Positions 43,754-52,684 of a stretch of DNA of 64,000 nucleotides are shown piece after piece. Every line of letters begins with the position of its first letter. Positions within the stretch are counted from its first letter, which is position 1. The position numbers were made by a program, and so were the translations under genes. A model generated the notes under the pieces. That model ran no database searches, had not been told where the DNA came from, and was given only the letters and a program-made list of their open reading frames with translations. This DNA comes from Pseudovibrio exalbescens (lineage in GTDB: Bacteria > Pseudomonadota > Alphaproteobacteria > Rhizobiales > Stappiaceae), in the NCBI RefSeq assembly GCF_028737195.1, contig NZ_JAQZAJ010000001.1, positions 558,001-622,000 on the forward strand, written 5' to 3'.

Positions 43754-45838
43754 ATGAGCTCAAAAGACGACCTTTTTGCAAACGTAGACCTGACTGCCTT
43801 GGACACAACGCCAAAGCCAGAAGGGACATCCGTGCAGGGAGGAGCTGCGCCAACCAAGCCGAAGGCAGCCAGCAAGCCGGCCCCAAGAAACGGCGAAGCA
43901 GGTGCTGAGCAAGCCTACTCGGCAGCAGATATTGAAGTTCTGGAAGGTTTGGAACCGGTCCGGCGCCGCCCAGGCATGTACATCGGCGGCACCGATGACA
44001 AGGCCCTGCACCATCTGTTCGCGGAAGTCATCGACAACTCCATGGACGAAGCGGTTGCGGGTCACGCAAGCTGGATCGACGTCAACCTCGACAAGGACGG
44101 TTATCTGACCGTCACGGACAATGGTCGCGGCATTCCGGTTGACCCTCACCCGAAATTTAAGGATCGGTCCGCTCTGGAAGTGATCATGACCACGCTGCAT
44201 GCCGGTGGTAAGTTTGACAGCAAGGTCTATGAGACATCAGGCGGTCTGCATGGTGTGGGTGTCTCTGTTGTAAATGCCCTTTCAGAAGAACTGGTGGTGG
44301 AGGTCGCTCGAAACCGGCAGCTTTATCGCCAGATCTTCAGCCGCGGCATCCCAACGGGCCCCTTGGAACATGTGGGTGATGTACACAACCGCCGCGGAAC
44401 TCAGGTGCGTTTCAAGCCCGACCATCAGATCTTTGGCAAGAGTGCCCGCTTCCGTCCAGAACGCCTTATGAATATGGCGCGCTCAAAAGCGTACCTGTTT
44501 GGCGGCGTGGAGATTCGGTGGCGGTGTGCGCCCGAGCTTTTGGAGAACGTGAAGAACGTTCCCTCTGAAGCTACATTCCATTTCCCTGATGGTCTGAAGG
44601 ATTACCTGGCAGAAACACTCGCTTCTGAACGCCGTGTCACAGATGAGAGTTTTTCTGGTCGCACTTCAGCAACTGGCAAACACGGTGCCGTTGAATGGGC
44701 TGTTTCCTGGTTTGCAGGCGATGGTTTTGTGAATTCATACTGTAATACGGTACCAACACCTGAAGGAGGCACCCATGAGGCCGGTCTGCGTTATGCATTG
44801 CTGCGTGGCCTCAAAGCCTACGGCGAGCTCACTGGCAACAAGAAAGCCAGTGTGATCACCGGCGATGATGTCATGACTTCTGCTGGTGCCATGCTGTCCG
44901 TTTTTGTGCGTGAACCCGAGTTTGTTGGCCAGACCAAAGACAAACTGGCCACGAATGAGGCGACCCGCATTGTTGAAAATGCCGTGCGCGATGCCTTTGA
45001 CCATTGGCTGACAGCCTCTCCAAATCAGGCAAACAAGCTCCTTGAGTGGGTCATTGACCGAGCTGACGAACGGCTGCGACGCCGTCAGGAACGGGATGTG
45101 GCGCGCAAGACCGCTGTGCGCAAGCTGCGCCTTCCGGGCAAGCTGGCGGACTGTTCCACCAGTCAGGCGCAGGGAACTGAACTCTTTATTGTTGAGGGTG
45201 ACTCGGCTGGCGGCTCGGCAAAGCAAGCGCGGAACCGCTCTAATCAGGCTATCCTGCCCTTGCGAGGAAAAATCCTGAACGTTGCCAATGCAGGGCGTGA
45301 AAAGCTGGCCAGCAACCAGCAGCTTGCTGATCTTATTCAGGCACTCGGCTGCGGCACCCGCTCCAATTACCGCGAAGAAGACCTGCGCTATGAGCGCATT
45401 GTCATCATGACTGATGCGGACGTGGATGGGGCGCACATCGCCTCACTGCTGATAACGTTCTTCCACCGCGAGATTCCTGAAATCATCCATGGCGGGCACC
45501 TGTATCTTGCCGTACCGCCGCTTTACCGCATCAGCCAGGGCGGCAAGACGATGTATGCCCGAGATGACGCTCACCGCGATGAGCTTCTGGCAAAGCACTT
45601 CAAAAAAAGTGGAAAAGTCGAAATCGGCCGCTTCAAAGGTCTTGGTGAGATGCTTCCGGCGCAATTGAAAGAAACAACAATGGATCCAGCCAATAGAACG
45701 CTGCTGAAGATTGTTGTAAGTGACGAGCATGCCATTGAGACAGGTAGTTCTGTCGAAAAGTTGATGGGTAATAAACCCGAGGCGCGCTTCAACTTTATTC
45801 AAGAACGTGCAGAGTTCGCCACTGATCTCGATATCTGA
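43754..45838 (+). CDS. parE: DNA topoisomerase IV subunit B
   Basis: ATPase subunit that with ParC unlinks daughter chromosomes. 694 residues. The GHKL domain has RRRPGMYIGGTDD near 70-83, EVIDNSMDEAV and GGLHGVGVSVVNALS near 160. The TOPRIM domain has VEGDSAGGSAKQARNRSNQ near 480 and MTDADVDGAHIASLL near 556. Length and TOPRIM details favour ParE over GyrB (usually above 790). ATG 43754 (MSSKDDLF) matches family starts; an upstream in-frame start at 43640 would add 38 unlikely residues. Confidence 0.95.
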   Translation: MSSKDDLFANVDLTALDTTPKPEGTSVQGGAAPTKPKAASKPAPRNGEAGAEQAYSAADIEVLEGLEPVRRRPGMYIGGTDDKALHHLFAEVIDNSMDEAVAGHASWIDVNLDKDGYLTVTDNGRGIPVDPHPKFKDRSALEVIMTTLHAGGKFDSKVYETSGGLHGVGVSVVNALSEELVVEVARNRQLYRQIFSRGIPTGPLEHVGDVHNRRGTQVRFKPDHQIFGKSARFRPERLMNMARSKAYLFGGVEIRWRCAPELLENVKNVPSEATFHFPDGLKDYLAETLASERRVTDESFSGRTSATGKHGAVEWAVSWFAGDGFVNSYCNTVPTPEGGTHEAGLRYALLRGLKAYGELTGNKKASVITGDDVMTSAGAMLSVFVREPEFVGQTKDKLATNEATRIVENAVRDAFDHWLTASPNQANKLLEWVIDRADERLRRRQERDVARKTAVRKLRLPGKLADCSTSQAQGTELFIVEGDSAGGSAKQARNRSNQAILPLRGKILNVANAGREKLASNQQLADLIQALGCGTRSNYREEDLRYERIVIMTDADVDGAHIASLLITFFHREIPEIIHGGHLYLAVPPLYRISQGGKTMYARDDAHRDELLAKHFKKSGKVEIGRFKGLGEMLPAQLKETTMDPANRTLLKIVVSDEHAIETGSSVEKLMGNKPEARFNFIQERAEFATDLDI

Positions 45839-45911
45839 GTATATGACCGCCCCGATCTCTTAAGGTAAACAGGATGTAGTTTTAACCTCTTGAGATTCGG
45901 GTCGTCATCGG

Positions 45912-46637
45912 ATGCTTCGAGCCCTTTACAGCCTTTATGATCGTTCACGGCGCCCTTTACGCGACCGGGTGTTTTTCATTCTTCCCAACTTGAAGATGGC
46001 CTACGGGCGTATACCCGGCGCAAGTGGATGTGCAGGTGATCCGATTTTGCGCCGCTTGAACTCCATCGAATTTGCCCTGGAGCACGGATCTCCTGACTTC
46101 AAGCCAGACCCTGAGTTTCCCTATGAAGCGTTAGAGTGCGTCAAAGCAAGAGACTTGCTGCGCACACCCAACAGGCTGATGACCATTGCAGTCCTCAAAC
46201 ATCCGTTGCATCGCCTGATGTCGTGTTATCGCCAGCACTTTGGTGCTGAGGGCATCCCCTCGCCCCGTCTTGAACATTACGGCCTTGATCAGTCGACGAG
46301 CTTCGGAGGCTTCGTGCGCCGTATATGCAGGGTGCCCGATTATCGGGCAGACAACTATTTTCGTAGCCAGATCGATATTTTAAGCCATAGGGGACAGTTC
46401 GTACCAGACTTTGTCCTAACAACAGATCATATGGAAGAAGGCCTACAAGGTTTACGTGCAATCATTAGCCGCCGTACCGGCGTAGATATGGGCAGTTTCG
46501 AGCGCTCCGAGCTTGAAAATTACTTTTCAATCAGTTTTCCTAGCCACAGCAATGCTGAAGAGGTTGAGTTTCATCTCGCAACTCGGTACAAGAGCGACCT
46601 AGAAATGTTTACTCGACATGCTGCAGGTTCAGCTTAG
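45912..46637 (+). CDS. Sulfotransferase-2-like protein with degenerate PAPS loop
   Basis: A 241-residue protein similar to carbohydrate-type sulfotransferases. The 3'-phosphate-binding segment is recognisable as IAVLKHPLHRLMSCYRQHF (about 92-110), where family members have (R/K)xPxxRxxSxY. The 5'-phosphosulfate loop, expected as IPKTGSTS-like near residues 33-40, reads RIPGASGCA, so the conserved Lys is missing. It may be inactive, use another group, or belong to a distant branch. It starts 73 bp after parE and may be co-transcribed with it. Product unknown. Confidence 0.6.
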   Translation: MLRALYSLYDRSRRPLRDRVFFILPNLKMAYGRIPGASGCAGDPILRRLNSIEFALEHGSPDFKPDPEFPYEALECVKARDLLRTPNRLMTIAVLKHPLHRLMSCYRQHFGAEGIPSPRLEHYGLDQSTSFGGFVRRICRVPDYRADNYFRSQIDILSHRGQFVPDFVLTTDHMEEGLQGLRAIISRRTGVDMGSFERSELENYFSISFPSHSNAEEVEFHLATRYKSDLEMFTRHAAGSA

Positions 46638-46820
46638 GGCGGTATTTTAAAATAACGTTCGAGACATGACCCTATGGAAGTCGCATAGAGCTGCGGGTCA
46701 CATCCGATTATTACGGAGTGAAACGTAGATCTGCGGGATGGCGAGCCAATAGACGAATTCTGGTCCAATTAAGGTGTAGGCACTCAGACTTTTAGTTGCC
46801 GCCGCAAAGATCGCGTACAT

Positions 46821-48266
46821 ATGTCATTTTCTTCACTAGGCCTCAGCGAGAAAGTTCTCTCTGCAGTAGAATCTTCTGGATACAAAGAACCTACCGAAAT
46901 TCAGGCACAAGCCATCCCGCATGTTCTTGAAAGAAAAGATGTTCTTGGGATCGCGCAAACGGGCACAGGTAAGACGGCATCCTTCACCCTGCCGATGATA
47001 ACGCTTCTCGAAAAAGGCCGAGCGCGGGCTAGAATGCCACGCACCCTCATTCTGGAGCCGACCCGCGAACTTGCCGCGCAGGTGGAAGAGAACTTTCAGC
47101 GTTACGGCATCAATCACAAGCTCAACGTTGCGCTTTTGATTGGCGGCGTGTCCTTCGCAGAGCAGGACCGTAAACTGGAAAAGGGCGCCGACGTGCTTAT
47201 TGCAACGCCAGGCCGCCTGCTTGACCACTTTGAGCGCGGCAAACTGTTGCTTCAAGGCGTCGAGATTCTCGTCATCGATGAAGCAGACCGCATGTTGGAC
47301 ATGGGCTTCATCCCGGATATTGAGCGCATCTGCAAGCTCATCCCCTTCACGCGTCAGACGCTGTTCTTCTCAGCCACCATGCCAAACGAAATTCAGCGTC
47401 TGGTGGATACATTCCTGCACAATCCAGAACGTGTGGAAGTAGCGAAGGCTTCATCAGCAGCAGATACAGTGACACAGCGCCTCGCCGGCACCGGCTTTGA
47501 AGACTATGAGAAGCGCGCCACGTTGCGTGAACTCATCGACAACGCTGAAGACCTGCAGAACGCCATCATTTTCTGCAACCGTAAACGCGATGTCGCCACC
47601 CTGTTCCGCTCTCTGGACAAGCATGGCTACTCTGTTGGTGCTCTTCATGGGGACATGGATCAGATGTCGCGCATGGCGATGCTGGAAAGCTTTAAGACCG
47701 GCAACATCAAGATCCTCGTCGCCAGTGATGTGGCGGCACGCGGCCTTGATATTCCGTCCGTATCTCATGTGTTCAACTTCGATCTTCCAATCCATGCGGA
47801 AGATTATGTGCATCGCATCGGCCGTACGGGCCGCGCGGGGCGCGAGGGTGCCGCGTTTTCAATCGTGACAGGCGACGATGAGAAAGCTCTGGACGCCATC
47901 CAGAAAACCATTAACCGCACGTTGGAATGGATTGGTGAGCCTGTCGACTTCGAAGCAGCTGCTGAGGAGAAAAAGGCTCGCAAGAAGAATCGCCGCGGTG
48001 AAAAGTCCAAATCCGTCAAGGAAGGACGCCGTGGGAAAAAAGATTCGAGCGCAAAAAAAGATAGCCCGAAGTTGAATACAGATGAATCTGTGGAATTTTC
48101 TTCAGCCAGCGAAATAGATTTCCAGCCGATTCCGATCTCTCAACCCGTTCAAAGACGCAGTCCAAATCGGCGAAATTCCGGGAATGGTGAAGGTTTAACC
48201 TTCAAGGAAAGCGGCCACATTCCCGCGTTTCTGCTCAGGGACACCAAGCGTAAGGTCGCTTCGTAG
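46821..48266 (+). CDS. DEAD-box RNA helicase, RhlE-like
   Basis: ATP-dependent RNA helicase of 481 residues. Q motif PTEIQAQ at 24-30, Walker A AQTGTGKT at 45-52, PTRELA near 77, DEAD box VIDEADRMLDMGF near 151, SAT near 180 and HRIGRTGRAGREG near 333. The C-terminal 100 residues are Lys/Arg/Ser-rich and disordered, typical of RhlE-type RNA-binding tails. Likely role is ribosome assembly or RNA decay, perhaps in cold. Confidence 0.93.
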   Translation: MSFSSLGLSEKVLSAVESSGYKEPTEIQAQAIPHVLERKDVLGIAQTGTGKTASFTLPMITLLEKGRARARMPRTLILEPTRELAAQVEENFQRYGINHKLNVALLIGGVSFAEQDRKLEKGADVLIATPGRLLDHFERGKLLLQGVEILVIDEADRMLDMGFIPDIERICKLIPFTRQTLFFSATMPNEIQRLVDTFLHNPERVEVAKASSAADTVTQRLAGTGFEDYEKRATLRELIDNAEDLQNAIIFCNRKRDVATLFRSLDKHGYSVGALHGDMDQMSRMAMLESFKTGNIKILVASDVAARGLDIPSVSHVFNFDLPIHAEDYVHRIGRTGRAGREGAAFSIVTGDDEKALDAIQKTINRTLEWIGEPVDFEAAAEEKKARKKNRRGEKSKSVKEGRRGKKDSSAKKDSPKLNTDESVEFSSASEIDFQPIPISQPVQRRSPNRRNSGNGEGLTFKESGHIPAFLLRDTKRKVAS

Positions 48267-48382
48267 CTCCGCGGAAATGCACCTTAATTTTAAATTAGGT
48301 ATATACTAATAATGATCTTTCAGAGGGTTGGTGATCAAAGCAGGCACTGGGGCAGTGTCTGCTGCTAAACTGCGAGAAGCTT

Positions 48383-49444
48383 ATGAGCAATGGGGACGAT
48401 TTTCTGCGTACGATCGCTTATGGCGAGACCGCGCTAGATTTCATCAAAACCAATAGTTTGCCTGCATATCCGCGCAACTATGAGCTGTGGTACAGCTATG
48501 CTTCTGGCTTCAATCAGTCCCTCAATCGGGCCATCAATAAAATCATCGAGAAAAACGGCAAGATCACTGCTGATGAAACGCAGAAGATCTACAACCGTTT
48601 TCTGTCCCCCAACCGCTTGGGGGAGCGCATTGATGACGTTGGCGAACAGATCTCGATTGAGGTCAAAAATCTGCTGGCGTCGATTGACAGCGGCAAGGTC
48701 GCAACCGACGAGTACGGCGGCAGACTTCGCACCGCACTTGAGTCACTTCAAGAGGTGAATACTCGGGAGGAGCTTGAGCAGGTCATTCGCGGCCTGATCA
48801 ATGCAACCACCGCCACAGCTGAAACCAACGGCGATCTCAAGAACCAGCTCATTTCGGCGCGCAAGCAGATTAGCACCCTAAGGGATAGCCTTGAGGCCAT
48901 TCGCTACGAAAGCCTCACAGATGAGCTGACAACCCTCAACAACCGCAAGCATTTCGATCAGTCTTTGGAAAAAGAGTTGCAGGAAGCGGCCAATACTGGC
49001 CGTCCAGTTGCCCTACTCCTAACTGATATTGATCACTTTAAGCAGTTCAACGACAATTATGGTCACCAAACCGGCGATCAGGTACTGCGACTTGTGGCGC
49101 TGTCGGTAAAACAAAACATCAACAGCCACGACATCGCCTGCAGGTACGGTGGAGAAGAGTTCGGCATCATCATGCCGCATTGTACACTGGAGAAAGCCAA
49201 GGAAGTAGCTGAACGTATTCGACGAACAGTCACCTCCAAGGAACTTGTAAAACGATCCACCGGTGAAAACCTGGGGCGTATTACAATCTCAATCGGCGTT
49301 GCCATCTCCCACCCCGATGACACACTGCATTCGATCGTCTCGCGAGCAGATGATGCTCTTTACACAGCAAAGAATGCCGGGCGAAATTTGGTGAGATCTG
49401 AAAAAGACATCGACCGCGGCCCCGCCAAAAATCACGTGGCCTGA
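48383..49444 (+). CDS. GGDEF-domain diguanylate cyclase
   Basis: Makes cyclic di-GMP. The 353-residue soluble protein has an N-terminal helical region (about 1-175, with a coiled coil near 150-175) of the type found in Caulobacter DgcB-like proteins. The GGDEF domain (about 176-345) has TDIDHFKQFND near 214 and an active GGEEF at 256-260. The inhibitory I-site, RxxD five residues before GGEEF, reads NSHD at 247-250, so product inhibition by this site is not expected. No EAL domain or membrane segment is present. Confidence 0.93.
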   Translation: MSNGDDFLRTIAYGETALDFIKTNSLPAYPRNYELWYSYASGFNQSLNRAINKIIEKNGKITADETQKIYNRFLSPNRLGERIDDVGEQISIEVKNLLASIDSGKVATDEYGGRLRTALESLQEVNTREELEQVIRGLINATTATAETNGDLKNQLISARKQISTLRDSLEAIRYESLTDELTTLNNRKHFDQSLEKELQEAANTGRPVALLLTDIDHFKQFNDNYGHQTGDQVLRLVALSVKQNINSHDIACRYGGEEFGIIMPHCTLEKAKEVAERIRRTVTSKELVKRSTGENLGRITISIGVAISHPDDTLHSIVSRADDALYTAKNAGRNLVRSEKDIDRGPAKNHVA

Positions 49445-49831
49445 TCACTCCTCATAGACTGGCCGAACGTTGAACTCCGTCCATTTAGCGAAGTAACGAT
49501 GCCTTGCCTTGTCTGGGTTTTTGGAGACAGCTTTGGCTTTTTCCGCCCACTCTTTCAGTGTTTGATGTTCCAACTGAACGAAATGAGGAACTGAGTAGTA
49601 GGGCAAAGCGAAGAAACTACCAAAGCATTTGTGAATGTAGGGGGTCTGCCCTTGCTTCAGGTAGTCGGCGACGTTGCTGCACCCTGCCCTCAGATAGAGC
49701 TGACTTTCCTTCACCAAACCGAACATGGTGGCTTCATGGAAAATGCCTGTTCCCCCAAACATCTCCCGCGTTCGCACTCCGTCGAGAGTCTTCAGGTAGT
49801 TCAATGCAATCCTACTGAAACCAACTGTCAT
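49445..49831 (-). CDS. TfoX/Sxy N-terminal-domain protein
   Basis: A 128-residue protein with the TfoX N-terminal fold: TREMFGGTGIFHEATMFGLV (about 22-41) and a terminal YYSVPHFVQLEHQTLKEWAE segment. It lacks the TfoX C-terminal domain. TfoX in gammaproteobacteria induces competence, but single-domain alphaproteobacterial members are uncharacterised. It converges with the cyclase gene with no gap between the stops. Confidence 0.82.
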   Translation of the reverse strand: MTVGFSRIALNYLKTLDGVRTREMFGGTGIFHEATMFGLVKESQLYLRAGCSNVADYLKQGQTPYIHKCFGSFFALPYYSVPHFVQLEHQTLKEWAEKAKAVSKNPDKARHRYFAKWTEFNVRPVYEE

Positions 49832-49937
49832 AACACCACGCCATCCACCAACTTTCCCAATGATGGACTCGTGCGACCGATTATCGCAATTAGCCGTAGG
49901 ACTGATTAAAATTTATCTTATGCAATTTCCACAATGT

Positions 49938-50618
49938 TCATCGAGTAGGTAAGCGCTTCAGACCCATTTGCCAAAAATCTGTCTCCAACCTTGTCGCTTG
50001 ATCAAAGATGGTCACGAGACGCTGGAACTGGTCGGCCTCAATGTGGCTTGGTGCAAGTTCATCCAGCTCGGCGATGGCGTGGCTTCGAAGCTCCTGATAC
50101 TCACGACCGGCATATTCGCTAATCCACTCAGCATAGGGGTTGTCTTTTGCCAACGCCCCAGGCACCTCGGCCAGGCGTTCCGCTATTTCACCATAGCCAA
50201 TGACGCAGGGTGCCAGTGCAATCTTGAGATCGAGCAGATCGCCACGCATACCGGCTTCTAGAACATAGCTGGTATAAGCCAGCGTTTCTGTCTCCAACGG
50301 TGTTTGCTCAAGATCTGCGGGAGACAGCCCCCACCTTTCGCAAATCCGGACATGGAGATCCATCTCCACCTCGAGCAGTCCCTTGAGCCCGAGAAGATTG
50401 CTACGCATCTGCTTAAGATTTCGGCTTTTATAAATGGCGAGCGCATAGGCGCGAGAAAAGTCGATCAGGAACAGATAATCCTGGACCAAATAGGTCTGGA
50501 AGGCTTCCTTAGGAAGGGTCCCTGCAGCCATCTGCTCCACAAAGGAATGATGAGTGTACTCCCGCCAGCTTTCGCTGGCGGCATCTTTTAGGCGGTCAAA
50601 AAGTTTCATGATGTTCAA
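49938..50618 (-). CDS. tenA: TenA-family thiaminase II/aminopyrimidine aminohydrolase
   Basis: Hydrolyses aminopyrimidine thiamine-breakdown products for salvage. The 226-residue all-helical protein has Cys138 in APCVIGYGEIA, the active-site Cys of TenA, and YAEWISEYAGREYQ near 167, both family hallmarks. The start overlaps the sufA stop by 4 bp, so it is translated as the last gene of the suf operon. ATG 50609 (MKLFDRL) is an alternative start. No TPP riboswitch is seen. Confidence 0.9.
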   Translation of the reverse strand: MNIMKLFDRLKDAASESWREYTHHSFVEQMAAGTLPKEAFQTYLVQDYLFLIDFSRAYALAIYKSRNLKQMRSNLLGLKGLLEVEMDLHVRICERWGLSPADLEQTPLETETLAYTSYVLEAGMRGDLLDLKIALAPCVIGYGEIAERLAEVPGALAKDNPYAEWISEYAGREYQELRSHAIAELDELAPSHIEADQFQRLVTIFDQATRLETDFWQMGLKRLPTR

Positions 50619-50989
50619 TTCGCGAGCGGCGCGCCTTCAGACGGGCGAAGCTCAACAGATTCACCACAGCCACAGGCAGACACCTCGTTAGGATTTTTGA
50701 AGGTAAACCCAGAACGGAACTTGGTTGTTTCAAATCCCATTTCGGTGCCAAGGAGGTACAGGACTGCTGACGGATCAACGAACACCTTCACGCCTTTGTC
50801 CTCAACCAGATCATCGCCCGGCTTGTGTTCAAAGGCCAAGCTCATATCGTACTCCATGCCGGCACAGCCACCCTTCTTGACACCAATGCGCAAACCAAGC
50901 GCGCCGTCGGCATCACTCAGCAGCTCGCGCACTTGCTCTGCGGCTTCGTCGGTCAGAGACAGAACCTGAAACTTGGCTGCATTCATCAT
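50615..50989 (-). CDS. sufA: A-type Fe-S carrier SufA/IscA
   Basis: HesB-family scaffold or carrier that passes clusters to target proteins. 124 residues. The three conserved Cys are in GGCAGMEY near 41 and ACGCGES near 111-113. Located after sufT and overlapping tenA. SufA versus IscA/ErpA is assigned from operon context. Confidence 0.92.
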   Translation of the reverse strand: MMNAAKFQVLSLTDEAAEQVRELLSDADGALGLRIGVKKGGCAGMEYDMSLAFEHKPGDDLVEDKGVKVFVDPSAVLYLLGTEMGFETTKFRSGFTFKNPNEVSACGCGESVELRPSEGAPLAN

Positions 50990-51028
50990 AACTGTGCTGT
51001 TCCTCTCTCAGAGGGCCTCATACCCGTA

Positions 51029-51424
51029 TTAGAAGAAGTTCAACGCCACACGCGCTTCGTCAGACATGCGGCTGGGATCCCATGGTGGATCAAACACCAT
51101 GGATACATCCACGTGCCCAACGCCTTGCACAGAGGCGACTGCGTTTTCAACCCAGATCGGCATTTCTCCTGCAACCGGGCAGCCCGGTGCCGTGAGGGTC
51201 ATGTCAATCTTAATGGAACGATCGTCTTCGATGTCCACCTTGTAGATTAGGCCCAACTCATAAATATCGACCGGAATCTCCGGGTCATACACGGTCTTAA
51301 GCGCACCGATAATGTCGGTAGTCAACCGCTCCAACTCATCTGCCGGAATGGCAGATTGCTGAGTGACTTCGGTGGCCTTGATTGGCTCGCCGGAGAATTC
51401 ACTCACTGCTGGCTGTTCACTCAT
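51029..51424 (-). CDS. sufT: SUF system assembly factor SufT (DUF59/MIP18 family)
   Basis: A 131-residue protein with a DUF59 domain in its C-terminal 100 residues: LKTVYDPEIPVDIYELGLIY near 37-56 and MTLTAPGCPVAGEMP near 73-87, whose Cys is the conserved reactive residue. SufT helps mature Fe-S proteins under high demand. It sits 8 bp after sufS. Confidence 0.9.
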   Translation of the reverse strand: MSEQPAVSEFSGEPIKATEVTQQSAIPADELERLTTDIIGALKTVYDPEIPVDIYELGLIYKVDIEDDRSIKIDMTLTAPGCPVAGEMPIWVENAVASVQGVGHVDVSMVFDPPWDPSRMSDEARVALNFF

Positions 51425-51432
51425 CGCTCTTC

Positions 51433-52680
51433 CTATCCAAATAACCTCAGGGCCTTGTGCAACGCTTCGACCAAAACATCAACTTCTCTAGTTGTGTTGT
51501 AGAGACCAAAGCTCGCCCGGCAGGTGCTTGTTACACCATATCGTGTCAACAAAGGCTGTGCGCAATGGGTTCCTGCTCGAACCGCGACGCCTTCCCGGTC
51601 AATCACCATGGAAACGTCGTGAGCGTGGACCCCTTCTATTTCGAAGGAGAAGATTGCGCCTTTATTCGCCGCATTGCCCAAAATCCGCAGAGAGTTGATT
51701 TCCGAAAGCCGCTGTTGGGCATAGTCTCTCAGCACCAACTCGTGGTTCGCGATGTTTTCTCGACCGAGCGCTTCAACATACTGAATCGCGGCTCCTAGGC
51801 CAATGGCCTGCACGATCGGCGGTGTGCCTGCCTCAAAACGGTGTGGCGGATCTGCATAGGTAACCGTGTCTTCGTAGACGTCCTTGATCATCTCACCGCC
51901 GCCATTGAACGGGCGAAGACGATCAAGAGCCTCAGGCTTACCGTAGAGAACGCCGATACCGCTTGGCCCATAGAGCTTATGGCCGGTAAAAACATAGTAA
52001 TCACAGCCAATGTCCTGAACATCGACCGGCATGTGGACGGCCGACTGGGAACCGTCCAGCAAGACCTTGATCCCGCGATCCTTGGCCAACCCGCAGATCT
52101 CTTTTACCGGAACCACAGTGCCAGTTACGTTGGACATGTGGGTCACGGCAATCAGCTTGGTACGATCTGTGATGAGCTGCTCAACCGCATCAACGGTCAG
52201 ATTGCCCTCCTCATCAATCGGTGCCCACTTGATGACAGCGCCTTTGCGCTCCCGCAAGAAATGCCAGGGCACGATGTTGGAGTGGTGCTCCAGAATGGAG
52301 ATGATGATTTCATCGCCTTCTTGGATCTCATCCGCCAAGCCATAGGAAACCGTGTTGATGGCCTCCGTGGACGACCGGGTAAAGACAATCTGGTCGATAC
52401 TTGAGGCGTTCAGAAAGGCACGTACGATCTCACGAGCGCCTTCGAAGTTATCCGTCGCCGTATTGGACAGATAATGAAGCCCACGGTGAACGTTCGCATA
52501 CTCGTGGGAATACGCCTTTGTGATCGCATCAATTACCGCCTGCGGCTTTTGCGCAGACGCGCCATTATCCAGATAAACCAACGGCTTTCCGTGAACTTCA
52601 CGAGACAAGATCGGGAAGTCCTTTCGGACTTCCTCGACATTGTAGCCTGTGTTTACTGGTTGGCTTGAAGGGATATTCAT
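51433..52680 (-). CDS. sufS: Cysteine desulfurase SufS
   Basis: PLP enzyme that takes sulfur from cysteine for cluster assembly. 415 residues. VYLDNGASAQKP near 35-46, the PLP Lys in FTGHKLYGPSGIG near 230 and the mobile Cys in RAGTHCAQPLL near 367 identify a group II (SufS) desulfurase. ATG 52680 (MNIPSSQ) is chosen; it lies 4 bp after the sufD stop. It is distinct from the IscS-type desulfurase at the head of the same operon. Confidence 0.94.
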   Translation of the reverse strand: MNIPSSQPVNTGYNVEEVRKDFPILSREVHGKPLVYLDNGASAQKPQAVIDAITKAYSHEYANVHRGLHYLSNTATDNFEGAREIVRAFLNASSIDQIVFTRSSTEAINTVSYGLADEIQEGDEIIISILEHHSNIVPWHFLRERKGAVIKWAPIDEEGNLTVDAVEQLITDRTKLIAVTHMSNVTGTVVPVKEICGLAKDRGIKVLLDGSQSAVHMPVDVQDIGCDYYVFTGHKLYGPSGIGVLYGKPEALDRLRPFNGGGEMIKDVYEDTVTYADPPHRFEAGTPPIVQAIGLGAAIQYVEALGRENIANHELVLRDYAQQRLSEINSLRILGNAANKGAIFSFEIEGVHAHDVSMVIDREGVAVRAGTHCAQPLLTRYGVTSTCRASFGLYNTTREVDVLVEALHKALRLFG

Positions 52681-52684
52681 TTTC

